From positions 1 to 59,846 of the forward strand of contig JAAZOD010000006.1 in the NCBI GenBank assembly GCA_012797975.1: 59,846 nt of DNA. Reading direction: 5' to 3'. This stretch comes from Pelolinea sp. (GTDB lineage Bacteria > Chloroflexota > Anaerolineae > Anaerolineales > Anaerolineaceae). A program made the translations under genes and the position numbers. How positions within the stretch are numbered: the first letter of the stretch is position 1; every line of letters starts with the position of its first letter. The notes below the pieces were generated by a model, which was given only the letters and a program-made list of their open reading frames with translations, was not told the DNA's origin and did not search any database. This document shows, piece after piece, positions 1 through 7,384 of the stretch.

Positions 1-85
1 AAGCCAAATCTCCTTGATCGATAATTTTTTGATAGCGATAATAGAATTGATAGGAAATATTTACTTTTTTTATGATTGTTTCCAT
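1..85 (-). CDS. Start of an unidentified protein, cut by the left edge
   Basis: An open frame begins with ATG at 85-83 on the minus strand and runs off the window after 28 codons. The start is well supported because GGAGGA lies 3-4 bases upstream. The visible N-terminus begins METIIKKVNISYQFY and is rich in Tyr, Ile and Lys, with no signal peptide. It follows the 539-aa membrane protein gene in the same direction after about 170 bases. It shares that gene's AT-rich composition, so the two may form one transcription unit. Too little is visible to name a family. Confidence 0.6.
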   Translation of the reverse strand, partial: METIIKKVNISYQFYYRYQKIIDQGDLA

Positions 86-225
86 ATTTCCTCCGTGCTA
101 CAATATTCATAACTGCCTGTCCTGTCATCTGTGTTTATTGGATATCTGGTAATGGATGTCTGATAAGCATAGGTGACAGAGGATACCGAAATGTTCTGAA
201 ATTTGGACATATTCGGGAAGGCGCC

Positions 226-252
226 GATCCTCTCTGGGAGGATCATTTTTTT
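226..252 (+). terminator. Terminator-like hairpin oriented on the plus strand
   Basis: GATCCTC (226-232) pairs with GAGGATC (238-244) around a 5-base loop, and ATTTTTTT follows on the plus strand. Both flanking genes run on the minus strand, where no U-tract follows the stem. If functional it would stop antisense transcription entering the 539-aa gene from the left. It may also be only an RNA-stabilising hairpin. Confidence 0.35.
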
Positions 253-254
253 AA

Positions 255-1874
255 TCACAAATCACCATCCCAGAATAAATAGTTTTCTATCGGGGGAGAA
301 ATTTTCTTTTTACTTGGATCGAGGTGATTGACTCTGCTATATTTCCAATCAATTGAAATTTCTTTGCCTTTGCACTTTATTAGGAGCTCACAAACAAGGA
401 TGAATTTTACGAGAAAATTTTTCTGTTCCATGGGATGCGAACTCTTGTTTACCCACTTTTCAACTAGTGATTGCTTTTTCCCTTTCCTACCCTCTAAATT
501 ACCATTCCTATTGTTTTCTTTCTCCAAAGGTTTGATTACGATGGGAGGGCAATACCAAAGCATCGAAGAATCAGAATCACTATGTCTAAATATTTCAAAA
601 TACATTCCTGGTTCATTTTCAATCGTAAAAGAAGGGAGGGAATAACTTAAATTCATGAAAAGAATTTTCCATATGACTTTCAGGGGAGTATCTTTTTGTG
701 AAGGTGTTTTCATAGATCGAATAAGGCGCGAAACTATGGCAATAAAACATCCCATCAATGCGGAAAAAATTGAAATGTATAAAAGATCTTTTGTATTGAA
801 ATCAGATAATAAGTCGCCTCGGTATCCATCTGGAATCGCTATTTTTTTATAAAGAAATTGAATGAAAAGCGATGTAATAATGGTCGCGATCCAAAAAATT
901 GGTTTATTATCATTGAATAATGAATTTGCTCTACTGAGAAATTGACAAATACTCAAAAAGATGAAACCAGGAAGCAGTAAATAAATAGGGATTCCAAATA
1001 GGGTGAGGATCGATTTTTCTCCTGTGAAAGAACTTGCATCAACCATATATTCAATATTGAATTGACTTGTTTTTTGTATCTCTCCCCATTGAAACGATAA
1101 ATTGAATATGAAAAAGGATTGAATATTTCGATGGGGGTAACTCTGAGCAAGATTAAGGTAAATAGGGACCAAAATACTTCGGCCTGATTCTATGGTCAGT
1201 GAGGATAATAACAAATCATTTGTTTCACATGCATTTTTTGTTTTCGTTAAATCGTAGATACATTTTTCCGGATAGGCAACAATGTAACCGGAATTTAAAA
1301 AAGAGATTTGATCAATGCTTATGGAAAAAGGAGAAAGATTGTTCAATTCAAGGGTGACACTTTTTAGGTTCCCTTCGATGATTGAATTATCTTCTGAATG
1401 AATTGATACTAGCAACAATTCATCTGGGTTCGGATAAGGGATGACATCAAAATCAACCGGTGCAAATTTCTTACGATTTATTGAGGTTGAACTGTCGGGC
1501 GGAGTGAACTCATATTCCACCATCAGACTTACTTGGCCGGACGAAGTGGCAGCTTCAGTACTTGTCAGCTTAAAAGACCCATCCGTCATTTCCAAAGGAC
1601 TCAGGAAGTATGAGAGTAGAGAAATTTCATCAATTGATAGCTCTGAATCATGGACGATTTCAACTTTTATAATTTTGATGGAATTCGTAGAATTGTTGGT
1701 TATGGTGAAAGGGATCGTTTGGGAATTTCCTGCAAGTAAGGATATCTTTTCGATCGGGAAATCAATGGTTATTTCATCACCGCCGTCCTTGATTGGGGAA
1801 AAAGCGGCAGCAAATATCATGAATATGGTTAAAAGGTAAAAAACAAGGTTACCAGAAAATTTCCCCTGCTTCAT
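255..1874 (-). CDS. Unrecognised membrane protein with large extracytoplasmic N-terminal region
   Basis: This 539-aa protein has an N-terminal signal or anchor segment (about 9-26). A Ser/Thr/Asn-rich beta-type region follows, then three hydrophobic segments (about 292-314, 324-342 and 363-386) and a basic, probably cytoplasmic tail of about 150 residues. I do not recognise the family. The architecture resembles a surface-exposed Ig-like or cell-adhesion-type domain on a membrane stalk, but this is only a shape comparison. The gene is visibly AT-rich (many ATA, AGA and AAA codons) compared with the GC-richer genes from 2 kb on, which suggests a different history. The spacing to the divergent arsR-type gene is about 150 bases. 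Confidence 0.7.
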   Translation of the reverse strand: MKQGKFSGNLVFYLLTIFMIFAAAFSPIKDGGDEITIDFPIEKISLLAGNSQTIPFTITNNSTNSIKIIKVEIVHDSELSIDEISLLSYFLSPLEMTDGSFKLTSTEAATSSGQVSLMVEYEFTPPDSSTSINRKKFAPVDFDVIPYPNPDELLLVSIHSEDNSIIEGNLKSVTLELNNLSPFSISIDQISFLNSGYIVAYPEKCIYDLTKTKNACETNDLLLSSLTIESGRSILVPIYLNLAQSYPHRNIQSFFIFNLSFQWGEIQKTSQFNIEYMVDASSFTGEKSILTLFGIPIYLLLPGFIFLSICQFLSRANSLFNDNKPIFWIATIITSLFIQFLYKKIAIPDGYRGDLLSDFNTKDLLYISIFSALMGCFIAIVSRLIRSMKTPSQKDTPLKVIWKILFMNLSYSLPSFTIENEPGMYFEIFRHSDSDSSMLWYCPPIVIKPLEKENNRNGNLEGRKGKKQSLVEKWVNKSSHPMEQKNFLVKFILVCELLIKCKGKEISIDWKYSRVNHLDPSKKKISPPIENYLFWDGDL

Positions 1875-1985
1875 AAAATCATCCCCATTTATTCACGTAA
1901 TTTTAATGTATCATGTTTTGGGTCATTTTCAAGCATGGAATGAAATCTTCCTGATCATAAAGAGAAATAACTTAAAAAAATCTGG

Positions 1986-1991
1986 TATAAT
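1986..1991 (+). promoter_or_regulatory. Probable -10 box for the ArsR-type regulator operon
   Basis: A perfect TATAAT stands 32 bases before the ATG of the regulator, in the 150-base divergent gap. No good -35 box is seen at 16-18 bases upstream. The stretch just downstream holds TTAT-N6-ATAA (about 2001-2014), a small inverted repeat that could be an operator for the autoregulated ArsR protein. Confidence 0.4.
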
Positions 1992-2023
1992 ACATTCGTT
2001 TATCCGCATATAAGGAAAAATAC

Positions 2024-2392
2024 ATGGACACAAAAACATTGGAAAGAGAAGTGACGCTGCTGCATGAACGGGTATGCTCCGCCATGGGCGATCCCACCCG
2101 CATCATGATCCTCTATCTGCTGTCAGAAGGGGAGATGTATGTGAACGATATCGCTGAATCACTGGAGCAGCCCCAGTCCACCATCTCGCGCCATCTCAAG
2201 ATCCTGCGTGAGCGCGGACTGGTGGAAACCGAGCGGCAGGGTACGGCGGTGCTGTACTCTCTGGCCGACCGGCGCATCATCGAAGCGTTGGACCTGATGC
2301 GCTCGATCTTGAATGATCAGGTGAGGGCGGCTGCTGCCATTACCCGCAACATCCCGTACTCAAAAACCATGGAAAAGGAGAAAATGAAATGA
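2024..2392 (+). CDS. ArsR-family winged-helix transcriptional regulator
   Basis: This 122-aa protein is a single winged helix-turn-helix domain (about 12-95). It shows the hallmark GDPTR segment, a recognition helix around QSTISRHLKILRERG and the beta-wing around TERQGTAVLYSL. The metal-site ELCVCDL motif of classical ArsR is absent and the protein has one cysteine (Cys18). A disulfide or tetrasulfide switch within one subunit, as in BigR/SqrR-type persulfide sensors, therefore looks unlikely. The gene overlaps the next gene by ATGA, so the two are translationally coupled. It most likely represses its own operon and the sulfur oxidoreductase in response to a sulfur or redox signal (inferred from context). 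Confidence 0.9.
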   Translation: MDTKTLEREVTLLHERVCSAMGDPTRIMILYLLSEGEMYVNDIAESLEQPQSTISRHLKILRERGLVETERQGTAVLYSLADRRIIEALDLMRSILNDQVRAAAAITRNIPYSKTMEKEKMK

Positions 2393-4842
2393 AAGTGGTC
2401 ATCGTTGGTGGCGTGGCCGGTGGAGCCAGCACGGCAACACGGCTGCGTCGAATGGACGAAAAAGCGGAGATCCTCATCCTTGAACGGGGCGAGTACATCT
2501 CCTTTGCGAACTGCGGGCTGCCTTACCATATTGGTGAGGTGATCACGGAACGCGAGAAACTGCTGGTGGTGACGCCGGAAAAGTTGAAGCAAACCTCCAA
2601 CATCGAGGCGCGCGTGCGCCATGAGGTGCTGCGCATCGACCGCAGGAATAAATCGGTGTTGGTGCGCGATCTGACCAGCGGGCGCGAATATACGGAAAAA
2701 TACGATAAGCTGGTGCTCTCGCCGGGCGCTGCTCCCATCATTCCGCCCATCGAAGGTGCAAACCTGCCGGGCGTGTACGGTCTGCGTTCTATGACCGATA
2801 TGGACCGCATCCGCGATTCCATCCTGGCGCAGAAACCCACACGTGCGGTGGTGGCAGGCGGCGGTTTCATCGGGTTGGAGATCGCCGAGAATTTGCAGCA
2901 GCGTGGCATGGAAGTGACCATCATCGAAATGCTCAAACAGGTGATGGCGCCCATTGATTACGAAATGGCGGCCATGGTGCACCAGCATCTCGATTTCAAG
3001 CATGTTCGCCTGGCGCTGGGCGATGGCATTCAAAAGATCACCCAGGAGCAATCGCTGAAAGTGACCCTGCAGAGTGGAAAGAGCGTGGATGCCGACTTGG
3101 TCATCCTCTCGGTGGGGGTGCGTCCTGAAAGCGCGCTTGCCAAAGAAGCCGGGTTGGAGCTGGGCGTGAAGGGTGCCATCAAGGTGGATGCGCACATGCT
3201 CACCAGCGATCCCGATATCTACGCCATCGGCGACGCGGCCGCCGTGACCAACATCATCAGCGGCAAGGAAGTGAACCTGCCCCTGGCGGGACCCGCCAGC
3301 AAGCAGGCGCGCATTGTCGCCGACCATATCTGTGGGAAGGATGTCTCGTTTGCCGGCGTGCAGGGTACTTCCATCGTCAAGGTCTTTGACCTGACGGTCG
3401 CCAGCACCGGGTTGAACAGCGCTCAACTGAAAGAATTGGGGCTGCCTTTCCGCAATGCTCTCATCCATGCCTCCAACCATGCCGGATATTACCCGGCGGC
3501 CTCCCCTCTGGCCATCAAACTGCTCTTCTCACCCGAAGGCAAAATATATGGTGCGCAGATCGTGGGACTGGAAGGAGTGGACAAGCGCGTGGATGTGATT
3601 GCCACCGCCATCCGTGGCGGAATGAATGTATTTGACCTCGAAAAACTGGAGCTGGCCTATGCACCGCCTTACGGCTCATCGCGCGACCCGGTCAACATCG
3701 TCGGCTTTCTGGCCGGCAATATGCTGCGCGGCGACCTGAAGACAATAGATTGGGATCAGGTGGACGATCTGGACCGCAAGGAATACACCATCCTGGATGT
3801 GCGCAACCCGGAAGAGCTGGCCATCGGTGTGATCGATGATGCGCTCAACATTCCCCTGTCCGAACTGCGCGGGCGTTTGAAGGAGCTGCCGCGCAGCAAG
3901 AAAGTGCTGGTATACTGCCAGGTGGGGCAGCGCGGATATTTCGCAGCCCGCATCCTGACCCAGAACGGTTTTGATGCGTATAACCTGAACGGCGGGTACA
4001 AGACCTATTCGCATGCCGTGTGCCAGCAATCCAATTTCGATACCTTCGAGCATACTTCCATCACCAGCCGCGAAGAGATTCGCGAGATACCGCCTTTCAA
4101 CATTGGCGAAGGACACGAAGTGACGGTGGATGCCTGCGGGTTGCAGTGCCCCGGGCCCATCCTGAAACTGTACAACAAGACCAAGGAAGTGCAGCCGGGG
4201 GATGTGATCACCGTACGTGCCACCGATTATGGCTTCACCAGCGACGTGAAGGCCTGGGCGGACCGCACCGGCAACAAGTTGCTCTCAGTCGATTCCAAAG
4301 ATGGCATCATCACCGCGCGCATCCAGAAGGGAGTGGAAAAGAAAACCGAAGGTGCCCCTGCGGCAGCCGCCAGCCAGGATAAGACCATGGTGGTCTTCTC
4401 CGGCGACCTCGACAAGGCCATTGCGGCTTTTATCATCGCCAACGGCGCGGCTTCCATGGGCCATAAAGTGACCATGTTCTTCACCTTCTGGGGGCTCAAC
4501 ATCCTGCGCAAGGGCGATCCGCCCAAAGTGAAGAAGAACCTTATCGAGCGCATGTTCGGGTTCATGATGCCGCGCGGTCCGGAAAAGCTGACCATCTCGC
4601 AGATGAACATGGGCGGCGCAGGTACCGCCATGATCAAGGGCATCATGAAGAAGAAGAACGTCAGCCCACTGAGTGAGTTAATGAAGAGCGCACAGGAGAA
4701 CGGCGTGGTCATTCAGGCCTGCCAGATGTCGATGGACCTGATGGGCATCAAGAAAGAGGAGCTCATCGACGGCATCGATGTGGTAGGGGTGGCCACCATG
4801 GTGCACGCGTCGGATGACTCCAATGCGACCATGTTTATCTAG
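2389..4842 (+). CDS. CoA-disulfide reductase-type flavoprotein fused to rhodanese, TusA and DsrE-like domains
   Basis: This 817-aa protein joins four domains. Residues 1-445 are a pyridine nucleotide-disulfide oxidoreductase of the CoA-disulfide reductase/NADH oxidase type, with GGVAGGAS for FAD and the single redox Cys42 in SFANCGLPYHIG. Residues about 455-545 are a rhodanese domain with Cys510 in VYCQVGQRG. Residues about 575-645 are a TusA/SirA domain with the CPGP motif (Cys587). Residues about 665-817 are a DsrE-like domain with Cys778 in QACQMSMD. Each domain carries a persulfide-capable Cys, so sulfane sulfur could pass along one chain while the N-terminal module reduces CoA disulfide, CoA persulfide or polysulfide with NAD(P)H. 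CoADR-rhodanese fusions are known; the full four-part chain is the elaborate form. The gene is coupled to the upstream regulator by ATGA. Confidence 0.93.
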   Translation: MKVVIVGGVAGGASTATRLRRMDEKAEILILERGEYISFANCGLPYHIGEVITEREKLLVVTPEKLKQTSNIEARVRHEVLRIDRRNKSVLVRDLTSGREYTEKYDKLVLSPGAAPIIPPIEGANLPGVYGLRSMTDMDRIRDSILAQKPTRAVVAGGGFIGLEIAENLQQRGMEVTIIEMLKQVMAPIDYEMAAMVHQHLDFKHVRLALGDGIQKITQEQSLKVTLQSGKSVDADLVILSVGVRPESALAKEAGLELGVKGAIKVDAHMLTSDPDIYAIGDAAAVTNIISGKEVNLPLAGPASKQARIVADHICGKDVSFAGVQGTSIVKVFDLTVASTGLNSAQLKELGLPFRNALIHASNHAGYYPAASPLAIKLLFSPEGKIYGAQIVGLEGVDKRVDVIATAIRGGMNVFDLEKLELAYAPPYGSSRDPVNIVGFLAGNMLRGDLKTIDWDQVDDLDRKEYTILDVRNPEELAIGVIDDALNIPLSELRGRLKELPRSKKVLVYCQVGQRGYFAARILTQNGFDAYNLNGGYKTYSHAVCQQSNFDTFEHTSITSREEIREIPPFNIGEGHEVTVDACGLQCPGPILKLYNKTKEVQPGDVITVRATDYGFTSDVKAWADRTGNKLLSVDSKDGIITARIQKGVEKKTEGAPAAAASQDKTMVVFSGDLDKAIAAFIIANGAASMGHKVTMFFTFWGLNILRKGDPPKVKKNLIERMFGFMMPRGPEKLTISQMNMGGAGTAMIKGIMKKKNVSPLSELMKSAQENGVVIQACQMSMDLMGIKKEELIDGIDVVGVATMVHASDDSNATMFI

Positions 4843-4845
4843 ATT

Positions 4846-4877
4846 AAAAGGATCGTCAGAATTTGACGATCCTTTTT
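4846..4877 (+). terminator. Rho-independent terminator after the sulfur oxidoreductase gene
   Basis: AAAAGGATCGTCA pairs with TGACGATCCTTTT around a short loop and a T-run follows. It begins 3 bases after the stop codon and closes the two-gene operon. Confidence 0.9.
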
Positions 4878-5022
4878 ACTTAAAGAACAAGGAAATACGT
4901 TTCAAAATTTTGATTTATTGAAACGATCTGTGGATAGATAGAACGGACCTTGATCAGTATTCTGATCATAACTGTACTACACTATCTTCATGATCATTTT
5001 TCTTCTTAATAAGGAGGTTTGA

Positions 5023-5370
5023 ATGCATGAGAAAGTGGCGGAATATCTTAACAAGCAATCCGAGAAACATAAACAAATCTTGAACCAGCTTCGAACGCTT
5101 ATCCTGACAACGTTTCCGGGAATCACGGAGGGTTTTCTGTGGGGGGTACCCGTCTATGATGGAGGCAGGTTTTATCTTGTGTCGCTCAAGAATCAGGTGA
5201 ACCTAGGCGTTTCGATCATCAACCTCAATCAGGATGAGATAGCACTGTTTGAGGGCAGCGGGAAAACAACCCGCCATATCAAAGTGTATGATTTGCTCAA
5301 CGTAGAAGACCAAACAGTCATTGTTAATAAACTGAAGTTGGTAAAGGAAAAGGCCGGACTGCCTAAGTAA
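5023..5370 (+). CDS. DUF1801 / YdhG-like small protein
   Basis: This 115-aa protein matches the DUF1801 pattern (YjbR/CyaY-like alpha-beta fold): an N-terminal helix pair, then TFPGITEGFLWGVPVYDGGR, a strand-rich middle and a C-terminal helical part with KLVKEKAG. Family function is not established. The start is fixed by AAGGAGG seven bases before the ATG. It is monocistronic, preceded by the terminator at 4846-4877, and has an intergenic leader of about 145 bases. The C-terminus is somewhat short compared with typical family members of about 120-140 aa. Confidence 0.8.
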   Translation: MHEKVAEYLNKQSEKHKQILNQLRTLILTTFPGITEGFLWGVPVYDGGRFYLVSLKNQVNLGVSIINLNQDEIALFEGSGKTTRHIKVYDLLNVEDQTVIVNKLKLVKEKAGLPK

Positions 5371-5553
5371 CCTCCAAGTGTGCCTTCGCATTACTCCAAT
5401 GTGGTCATAGTTATACGGATAGAAAAAGTCAGTTTCTCTTGAAAACTGAATTATCACTAAAGCCAAATTTGAAAATTAGTTTATTGATAATTCATTCGGG
5501 TTATTGAAATAAGCTTAGAATTCCCTTGATACTTAATTAGCCACTTATGAGGT

Positions 5554-5712
5554 TTAAACCGAATATCTTCCCGGCAGGTCGGGGATCTGCTTGAGCAAGT
5601 TCCTGATGTAACGCTGGCGGCTTTCGCTCTGGAAGGCGAACCAGATGGCCCCTGCCGCGCTCAATAGGATCAGTTTGTAAAGAAATCGCAAAAAACCATT
5701 CTTCTTGTGCAT
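5554..5712 (-). CDS. Small membrane protein, 52 aa
   Basis: An open frame of 52 codons runs from ATG 5712 to TAA 5554 on the minus strand, with GAGAGAT just upstream of the start. The product begins MHKKNGFLRFLYK, has one hydrophobic helix (about 9-27) and ends in a basic amphipathic tail containing SESRQRYIRNLLKQIP. It lies 22 bases after the stop of the CrtI-like flavoprotein gene on the same strand, so it is probably co-transcribed with it. It has the look of a real single-pass membrane peptide: positive N-terminus, one hydrophobic helix and good codon choice. No function can be assigned. Confidence 0.6.
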   Translation of the reverse strand: MHKKNGFLRFLYKLILLSAAGAIWFAFQSESRQRYIRNLLKQIPDLPGRYSV

Positions 5713-5734
5713 TTATCTCTCCTAGAGCGGTGAT

Positions 5735-7234
5735 CTACTGTTCGTATTTTTCAATGAGATTGGCGGCGATCATGCCCGACGCAATGGTGGAAGGCACCCC
5801 TCCGCCAGGGTGGGCGGATGCGCCGGCAAGGTACAGCCCGCGGATGTTCTTGGAGCGCACCGCCGGGCGGAAGACGGCCAGGGCGGTGAGATCTTCCTGC
5901 AGAGCGTAAATAGCGCCCTGGGGCAGGCATAGGCGCCGTTCGTAATCGAGGGGGGTGGAACATTCCACATACTGCACATGCTCTTTCAAACCGGGAATGG
6001 CAAAGCGCGAGTAATAATCCAGTTCTTTCTGGATGTATTCCTCTTTCAAGTCATCCCAATTGCCATCTGCCAGGTTGTAAAAACCCTCGGGGATGATGTT
6101 GAGCGCATGATTGCCTTTGGGAGCCAGGCTGGCATCAGTATGCGAAGGCCAGCAGATCAAGCCAATGGTCTCGTAATCCAGCTTGCCCTGTTCCACATGC
6201 TTCCACCAGTACTGGTTGACGTCTTCGGGAGTGGCGGCGATCAGGTTGTGGTGTGCCTCTAGCGGGGGCGGGTAATCCACGCCCACATATAGCATGGGCA
6301 CCGCTTTGGAATAGGCGTAGCTGCGGATGCCCCGACGCGCGAGGGGCGATAGATATTCCTCGCCGATCATCTTTTGGTAAAGCGTTCTGGCGTTGATATC
6401 CGATACCACCACCTGTGCGCTGATCTCGCTGCCACCCGCCAGGATCACGCTCTGCGCGCGCTGGTCACGGACGGTCACTTTTTCGACGCGCGCGTTCAGC
6501 CACACCTGCATGCCGAACCGCTCGCCCACGCGGCGCAGCGCTTCGGGGATCTGGAGCATACCCCCGCGCGGGTAATAGATACCCATCTGCTCGGTGTACG
6601 GGATCATGGCGTACGGTCCCGGCACCAAAGCCGGGGGAAATCCGAAATAGAGCGCCTGGTAACCCATGCTCTGCAGCACGCGTTCATCCTTGAAGAAGCG
6701 CTCCAGAACATGCTGGTAGCTGGCGAAAAAGACCGGTAGGTATTTGGCCATGCGCGGCTGTTTGCCCAGCATGGCGAACAGGTCCGTCATCGAATCGGCG
6801 GGCATGTTGAAGAAAGTGTCCAAGGTGACATCCGCCATTTCGGAGCAGAAATCCACGAAATCTTTCCAGCGCCGGCCATCTTCGGGTGAGATGGAGCGGA
6901 TCAGTTCGCCGGTCTTTTCAATGGAGAAGGGGATGGTCATGCGGCTGCCATCCGGGCGGATGATGGACATGACCGGGTCGCAGGGGATGAGGTCCACCTC
7001 TTTCTGCAACGTGGTGCCCAATTTTTGAAAAACTTTTTCAATGGGCTGGATGATCTCCACGATGGAAGCGCCGGTGTCGAAATGGAATCCTTTCCGTTCA
7101 AAAGAAGAGCAGCAGCCGCCGATCTGCGAATATTGTTCAAGAACCAGCACCCTGCGCCCCTGCGCAGCCAGAAGGGCTCCGGCTGAGAGTCCCCCCAGGC
7201 CTGCACCGATGACAATCACATCAAAGTCTTTCAT
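5735..7234 (-). CDS. CrtI/carotenoid-isomerase-like FAD-dependent oxidoreductase
   Basis: This 499-aa protein begins MKDFDVIVIGAGLGG, a dinucleotide-binding fold. It continues with the family segment QIGGCCSSFERKGFHFDTG and ends with the second FAD contact GLYLAGASAHPGGGVPSTIA. Length and both motifs fit the phytoene desaturase/carotenoid isomerase/all-trans-retinol saturase superfamily. The start at 7234 is chosen over the longer frame because GGGAGGG precedes it by 5 bases, and the upstream codons overlap the terminator at 7320-7378. No other carotenoid gene is nearby, so the substrate may be another polyene or lipid. The leader holds two TTGTAC direct repeats. Confidence 0.85.
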   Translation of the reverse strand: MKDFDVIVIGAGLGGLSAGALLAAQGRRVLVLEQYSQIGGCCSSFERKGFHFDTGASIVEIIQPIEKVFQKLGTTLQKEVDLIPCDPVMSIIRPDGSRMTIPFSIEKTGELIRSISPEDGRRWKDFVDFCSEMADVTLDTFFNMPADSMTDLFAMLGKQPRMAKYLPVFFASYQHVLERFFKDERVLQSMGYQALYFGFPPALVPGPYAMIPYTEQMGIYYPRGGMLQIPEALRRVGERFGMQVWLNARVEKVTVRDQRAQSVILAGGSEISAQVVVSDINARTLYQKMIGEEYLSPLARRGIRSYAYSKAVPMLYVGVDYPPPLEAHHNLIAATPEDVNQYWWKHVEQGKLDYETIGLICWPSHTDASLAPKGNHALNIIPEGFYNLADGNWDDLKEEYIQKELDYYSRFAIPGLKEHVQYVECSTPLDYERRLCLPQGAIYALQEDLTALAVFRPAVRSKNIRGLYLAGASAHPGGGVPSTIASGMIAANLIEKYEQ

Positions 7235-7261
7235 GGCACCCTCCCTGATCGCGGATGAATG

Positions 7262-7291
7262 TTGTACATTTTTTACCATCATCATTGTACT
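7262..7291 (-). promoter_or_regulatory. Two TTGTAC direct repeats in the leader of the CrtI-like gene
   Basis: TTGTACA (7262-7268) and TTGTACT (7285-7291), read on the plus strand, lie 23 bases apart, about 30-55 bases upstream of the start codon. They overlap the region where the promoter must be. The spacing of about two helix turns suggests an operator, but the regulator is unknown and no regulator gene is adjacent. Confidence 0.3.
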
Positions 7292-7319
7292 ATCATGATT
7301 TCGGTCCAGTATACTTTTT

Positions 7320-7378
7320 GATGAAAAGAAAAAGAACGCATGGGATGATCTTTCCTCCATGCGTTCTTTTTCTTAGAA
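7320..7378 (-). terminator. Strong terminator after the ferric-reductase-like gene
   Basis: An 17-18-bp stem (7326-7343 with 7357-7374, arms containing AAGAACGCATGG and CCATGCGTTCTT) is followed by a T-rich run on the minus strand. It separates the cytochrome/ferric reductase operon from the downstream CrtI-like gene, so that gene needs its own promoter. Confidence 0.85.
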
Positions 7379-7384
7379 AGGGTT

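Noticed and set aside
70-258. 62-codon minus-strand frame starting GTG next to the stop of the 539-aa gene
   Set aside because: It overlaps the strong GGAGGA-ATG start of the gene at 85, has no recognisable motif, and contains the hairpin with a T-run on the other strand. The true downstream gene is in another frame.
2317-3480. Long minus-strand frame of about 387 codons opposite the sulfur oxidoreductase gene
   Set aside because: It is His/Gln-rich and low in information, a typical mirror of a GC-rich codon-biased gene. The plus-strand protein has complete domains.
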